A stretch of 64,000 nt of DNA from positions 1-64,000 of the forward strand of contig CAJBBX010000013.1 of assembly GCA_903951425.1 (NCBI GenBank), read 5' to 3'. The first letter of the stretch is position 1; each line of letters starts with the position of its first letter. Under the pieces are notes generated by a model. It was not told where the DNA came from and made no database searches. It was given only the letters and a program-made list of their open reading frames with translations. Position numbers and translations under genes: made by a program. Of this stretch, positions 60,601 to 64,000 are shown one piece after another. The stretch is from an uncultured Chthonomonas sp. (GTDB lineage Bacteria > Armatimonadota > Chthonomonadetes > Chthonomonadales > CAJBBX01).

Positions 60601-61932
60601 ATGGAACAACCGAGCGTAGCCGAACCGACCGCCCCGCGCCGCTTCGGCACGGTGGGCCTGTACGTGCAGCCCCCGATGGCCGCGCGGGCGCACTACCTCG
60701 ACTTCTACAAGGCGTGCGCCTACGACTACCTTGAGTTCTGCGAGGGCGGCTTCGCGCACCGGACCGACCTGCTGCCCGCCTACCACGCCGAGGTGGCCGA
60801 CGCCATCCGCCAGGCCCAGCGCAAGGGCTTCAAGGTCTGGATGCTGCTTCTCGCGGGCATGAAGCAGTGGAAGGGCCCCGATGCCTCCGGCGGAGCGGGC
60901 ACCTTCAGCGCGCTGGATGCGGCGGAACTCGAGGAGCGGCTGGGCTACATCGAGCAGGCCGTGAAGGCGCTGCGCGGCGCCGACGGCTTCGAGTTCTTCG
61001 CGGGCGATCCCGGCGGCGACCCCCAGGGGCGCAGCACCGTGAAGGACTGCATCGCCTTCTCGCAACGCGTCAAGCAGATCGTCGGCAGGCGCGCCCCCGG
61101 CGCGGGCTTCGGGCTGAACCTCTGGGCCATCGCCGAGTGGTCGGGCTTCCCGTCGCCCTTTTCGCTGGCCTTCTGGCAGAAGCAGGTGGAGCTCTCCCGC
61201 GCTGTGGCCGCCGAGCCGGGCCTCCTGGGTCCCGACTGCGGCGTCCTCTTCTCCATGGACAACACCTACCGCTCGCTGACTCTGACGGCGCTGGCCGACT
61301 TCGGCGTGGAGCCGGAGACCTACCCCAAAGCCGCCGACGTGGAGGCCCTGCGCCGCCGCAAGGTGAAGCCGCTGCTGGGCTGGCCCTACTTCCTGGTGGA
61401 CGAGTGCGACGACGGCTTCATCACGCCCAACAACGTGGTGACCGGCGGCCAGTCGCAGTCCGAGACACGCTACATCCGCGCCATCGTCGACCATGGCCAT
61501 GAGGTGGGGCTCGATGGTCTGGTCGCCAACGCCTCCTTCGTGGCGGCCGAGGCGCTGAATATCTACGCCTTCGGGCGCATGTGCCGCGAACCGGGGCTGT
61601 CGCCCGGCGCCTTTCTGGACGACTGGGCAGGCATGATTGCCGACAAGGCCACGGCGCCCGCGCTGGGTCGCGTGCTGCGCTTCATCGAGAACCGCTGCAA
61701 CTGGCAGAACAGCCTGCCCGCCCGGTTCCGCCTGCCGGACTTCCAGGACTTCGGCCTGGCGGACACCGCCGAGGCTATGGCCCTGCTGGAGACCGTCCGG
61801 CCGCGGGCCAAGGCTCCCATCCCGTTGCCCGAGCCCCCGCCGCAGGTCCTTGCGCGTTACCGCCAGCGGCTGCAGAGGATCGCCGCGGGCGACGTCGGCG
61901 GTCCCAACCCCCACTACAAGCCGCAGCGCTAG
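60601..61932 (+). CDS. Hypothetical TIM-barrel-like protein
   Basis: 443 residues; gggggagcc precedes the ATG. No signal peptide. The start RFGTVGLYVQPPMAARAHYLDF and LEFCEGGFAHRTDLLPAYHAEVADAI, KVWMLLLAGMKQWKG, FEFFAGDPGGDPQG and CGVLFSMDNTYRSLTL read as successive beta-alpha units of a TIM barrel, like the DUF4434 or GH-type cytoplasmic barrels. The acidic positions D/E in FFAGDPGG and PYFLVDECDDG could be catalytic. I do not recognise a named family. It starts a three-gene + unit with a secreted esterase and a GH94-like protein, so a sugar-related role is likely. Confidence 0.5.
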   Translation: MEQPSVAEPTAPRRFGTVGLYVQPPMAARAHYLDFYKACAYDYLEFCEGGFAHRTDLLPAYHAEVADAIRQAQRKGFKVWMLLLAGMKQWKGPDASGGAGTFSALDAAELEERLGYIEQAVKALRGADGFEFFAGDPGGDPQGRSTVKDCIAFSQRVKQIVGRRAPGAGFGLNLWAIAEWSGFPSPFSLAFWQKQVELSRAVAAEPGLLGPDCGVLFSMDNTYRSLTLTALADFGVEPETYPKAADVEALRRRKVKPLLGWPYFLVDECDDGFITPNNVVTGGQSQSETRYIRAIVDHGHEVGLDGLVANASFVAAEALNIYAFGRMCREPGLSPGAFLDDWAGMIADKATAPALGRVLRFIENRCNWQNSLPARFRLPDFQDFGLADTAEAMALLETVRPRAKAPIPLPEPPPQVLARYRQRLQRIAAGDVGGPNPHYKPQR

Positions 61933-61954
61933 CCGCTGCCCCCGGAGACGAGAG

Positions 61955-63205
61955 ATGAACCTGTGGCCGCTCTGTCTGACGCTCTGTGCGTTGCTGCCCG
62001 CCGCCGGATGCGCCGCCCAGTCGGCGCCGAAGGTCCGTCCGCTCCCGGCGGGTTGGGCCGATGCCGATATTTGGGTTTGCGCTGGGCAGTCCAACATGGC
62101 CGGCGCGGGGATCATTGCCGGCCAGCCGAAGCCCGAGCCGGGCGTCGTGATGTACAACATGGACGGACGCTGGATGCCCGCCGTGGAGCCGCTGCACCGC
62201 ATCTTCGCCTCCGACGCGTCGGCGATCCGCGACACGCTCATTAAGAACTGGGGGCGGCCCGGTTACGACGCGGCGCGCAAGCAGGAGGCGAAGCAGCCCT
62301 ACGGCGGCGTGGGCCCCGGCATGCCCTTCGCGCGGCACATCGTGCGGCAGACCGGACGCAAAGTGGCGCTCGTGCCCTGCGCGCTGGGAGCCACATCCAT
62401 GGCCGACTGGAGCCCGCGGCGCAAGGGCGAGGGCGACGGCTCGCTCTACGGCAACATGCTCCAGCGCATCGCCGAGGTCGGCGGCAAGGTGAAGGGCCTC
62501 ATCTGGTACCAGGGCGAGGGCGAGACCATGGCCGGTCTGCAGGCGCCCTTCACGGTCACCTGGCTCGAGTTCGTCGACAGCATCCGGCGCGATACGGGCA
62601 TCGCGGATCTGCCCATCATCACCGTGCAGATCGCCCGCTACTGCCTCGATACCGACCCAGCCTACGGTCTCGCCTGGGAGTCGATCCGCGACCAGCAGCG
62701 CACCGTCGTCGCCAGGCGGGTGAACCTCTTCGTCGTGCCCGCCATCGACCTGCCCACCGACGACCTGATCCACATCGGCACGACGGGCCACAAGCGCCTC
62801 GGCGTCCGCATGGCCGAGGTCGCGCTGGACAAGGTCTACCACCGTCCGGGCCGCGCCTCCACCATTGACTATGCGTCCTACGAGATTGTGCCGGACCCGA
62901 ACCCGCTTCACAATCGCCTGAAGGTCCGGTTCACCGGCGTCAACGGCCGCCTGCAGGCGGAAGGGCGGGCCTCGGGATTCTCGTTGCGGTCCGACGAGCC
63001 GCTGAAGGACGGGCCCATGGTCTTCAAGGTGGAGTTCGACGCGAAGGAGCCGTCGACGGCCATACTCTGGACGACCAAGGCCATCGAGAAGCCCGTCTCG
63101 CTCTACTACGGTGCGGGCCTCGACCCCTACGCCAACATCGCCGATAGCAGGGACATGGCCGTGCCGGCCTTTGGGCCGATCCGCGTCCTGCCCGTAGCCA
63201 AGTAG
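61955..63205 (+). CDS. Secreted SGNH-type carbohydrate esterase (sialate O-acetylesterase-like) lipoprotein
   Basis: 416 residues from ATG 61955 (ggagacg upstream). The signal ends at a lipobox with C19 (LLPAAGC). The block-I motif WVCAGQSNMAG places the nucleophile at S46; GMPFARHIVRQTGRKVALVP, then GATSMADW and LIWYQGEGE are the SASA-family blocks, and DLIHIGTTGHKRLG near 270-283 supplies the catalytic Asp-His. It removes acetyl groups from sugars or polysaccharides in the periplasm or on the outer membrane. A beta-rich tail (about 300-410; SGFSLRSDEPLKDGP) may bind the substrate. Gene distances of 22 and 21 nt tie it to its neighbours. Confidence 0.85.
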   Translation: MNLWPLCLTLCALLPAAGCAAQSAPKVRPLPAGWADADIWVCAGQSNMAGAGIIAGQPKPEPGVVMYNMDGRWMPAVEPLHRIFASDASAIRDTLIKNWGRPGYDAARKQEAKQPYGGVGPGMPFARHIVRQTGRKVALVPCALGATSMADWSPRRKGEGDGSLYGNMLQRIAEVGGKVKGLIWYQGEGETMAGLQAPFTVTWLEFVDSIRRDTGIADLPIITVQIARYCLDTDPAYGLAWESIRDQQRTVVARRVNLFVVPAIDLPTDDLIHIGTTGHKRLGVRMAEVALDKVYHRPGRASTIDYASYEIVPDPNPLHNRLKVRFTGVNGRLQAEGRASGFSLRSDEPLKDGPMVFKVEFDAKEPSTAILWTTKAIEKPVSLYYGAGLDPYANIADSRDMAVPAFGPIRVLPVAK

Positions 63206-63226
63206 CCCACACAGGAGGAAGCGCCC

Positions 63227-64000
63227 ATGGAGACGGCATCCCACAACGTAGCGCCTCGGCTGGAGCGCGCCGACATCGGCGGCGAGCCGCACCTGCGCAT
63301 CACCGACGTCGACCGCATGCCGCCCTTCTTCATGAACATCGTGGGGGCGGGCGATATGTGGCTCTTCGCCGGGAGCAACGGCCCCTTCACGGCCGGGCGC
63401 TCGGAGCCCGACCATGCTGCCTTCCCCTACCAGACCGTGGACAAGATTCTCGACAACCCGCGCTCCAGCGGCTGCCTCACGCTCATGCGCGTGGAGACGC
63501 CGTCGGGAGAGCAACTCTGGGAGCCCTGGGCCGCGGGCCGCGCGCCGTCGGGCGTCCGGCGCTCGCTGGCCAAGCACCTGACCGGCTGCTCGGTGGCCTT
63601 CGAGGAGGCGCACGAGGCCCTTGGCCTTGAGTTCACCTGGGAGTTGGCCACGGGCGCGCGGTTCGGGCTGGTGCGCCGATGCCGCTTGCGCAACACCGGG
63701 GCCTCCACGGTCCGGCTACGGTTGCTGGACGGCTGGAACCGGGTCATCGCGCCGGGCGTGACGCAGGAGCTCTGGTCGCGCTACAGCTACCTTGCCGCGG
63801 GCTACATGCGGCACGAGGCGCTGCCCTGCGGGACGGGGGCGCTGCAGGCGGTCTACACGCTGAACGCGGCTCTGGCCGACAAGCCCGAGCCCGCCGAGTC
63901 GCTCCGATGCACAGGCGCCTGGGCGCTTGGGCACGGCGAGGCCGCCCTGCTTCTGTCGGGCCGTCAGGTCGAGGCCTTCCGGCTGGGCGGCGAGCCCTCC
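63227..64000 (+). CDS. GH94/cellobiose-phosphorylase-like protein, 3'-truncated by window edge
   Basis: 258 residues visible from ATG 63227 (acaggagg upstream); the frame is open at the window end, so the protein is longer. The start VDRMPPFFMNIVGAGDMWLF, followed by SNGPFTAGRSEPDHAAFPYQTVDKI, resembles the N-terminal beta-sandwich of cellobiose-phosphorylase-like and related GH proteins, in which a (L/F)TAGRxxPDxAxFPYxTxDKI stretch is common. FGLVRRCRLRNTGASTVRLRLLDGW is a typical beta-sandwich region. The catalytic alpha/alpha barrel is beyond the window. The third gene of the + unit with the esterase. Confidence 0.5.
   Translation, partial: METASHNVAPRLERADIGGEPHLRITDVDRMPPFFMNIVGAGDMWLFAGSNGPFTAGRSEPDHAAFPYQTVDKILDNPRSSGCLTLMRVETPSGEQLWEPWAAGRAPSGVRRSLAKHLTGCSVAFEEAHEALGLEFTWELATGARFGLVRRCRLRNTGASTVRLRLLDGWNRVIAPGVTQELWSRYSYLAAGYMRHEALPCGTGALQAVYTLNAALADKPEPAESLRCTGAWALGHGEAALLLSGRQVEAFRLGGEPS

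Noticed and set aside
60109..62241. Minus-strand frame of 710 codons
   Set aside because: Antisense to the TIM-barrel and esterase genes, with no domain or ribosome site; long open frames are expected in GC-rich DNA.
61775..63613. Minus-strand frame of 612 codons
   Set aside because: Overlaps the esterase and GH94-like genes; no protein motif is visible.
1..64000. tRNA, rRNA or CRISPR elements
   Set aside because: No T-loop consensus, rRNA core or regularly spaced repeats seen on either strand.

Overview
This is a 64 kb stretch of high-GC bacterial chromosome with no rRNA, tRNA, CRISPR array or transposase that I can recognise. Domain-of-unknown-function families such as the DUF6785/DUF6784 membrane protein, DUF6259, DUF4434 and DUF6055 types, SBBP-repeat proteins, many secreted carbohydrate-active proteins, and a diderm envelope (a beta-barrel-like protein ending in Phe, polysaccharide flippase and polymerase) suggest Armatimonadota or a similar environmental phylum. 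That assignment is inference from gene content, not a phylogeny.

Layout. (1) 1-22.5 kb: a surface-polysaccharide cluster, all on the + strand. It holds a GT39-like membrane transferase cut by the window edge, a DPM1-like GT2, a Wzx-type flippase, a KpsF-type sugar-phosphate isomerase, an epimerase, at least five GT4/GT-B transferases, two further GT2 enzymes, a Wzy/WaaL-type polymerase, a PaaK/CapK-type adenylate-forming enzyme, a NusG/RfaH-like antiterminator, a DegT aminotransferase and a GHMP sugar kinase. Up to about 18.3 kb the genes have mixed base composition with AT-rich patches, and the gaps between them look like decayed genes. From the NusG-like gene onward the codon use is uniformly GC-rich. 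(2) 22.6-27.3 kb: a promoter, a secreted SBBP/Ig-repeat protein, a FAM171-like lipoprotein and a terminator. (3) 27.3-47.1 kb: a mosaic of secreted and carbohydrate genes. These are an alpha/alpha-toroid protein, a 1136-residue metallopeptidase-like/beta-helix/LamG fusion, a frameshifted HEAT-like gene, two CUT1 sugar permeases without partner subunits, a two-barrel glycosidase-like protein, a beta-barrel-like protein, an exported SagB-type nitroreductase, two more Ig-module proteins, an RHH/MazF toxin-antitoxin pair, and a DUF6785 transporter-like protein next to a DUF6259-type protein. (4) 47.7-55.0 kb: a minus-strand L-arabinose/pentose operon (araB, araD, a fucose/arabinose-type isomerase, a zinc alcohol dehydrogenase, a YtfQ-type binding protein, a PHP-domain protein). 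(5) 55.1-60.2 kb: a CheB-CheR-PAS sensor followed by a PAS hybrid histidine kinase that is broken by one extra base in a homopolymer. (6) 60.6-64 kb: three consecutive + genes for a TIM-barrel-like protein, a secreted SGNH esterase and the start of a GH94-like protein.

How the parts fit. The first region builds and exports a glycan from lipid-linked or nucleotide-activated sugars. The rest reads as a scavenging lifestyle: glycan-cleaving enzymes, esterases, sugar uptake parts and pentose catabolism, plus large secreted adhesin-like proteins sharing one Ig-like module. Five sites have sigma70-type spacing (22.6, 28.5, 38.0, 41.7 and, weaker, 47.2 kb), and several strong hairpins mark unit ends. 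No single unknown defence or mobile system is evident. The most unusual items are the three-part metallopeptidase/beta-helix/LamG fusion, the shared Ig module family, the gene-remnant gaps in the polysaccharide cluster and the non-canonical arabinose operon.
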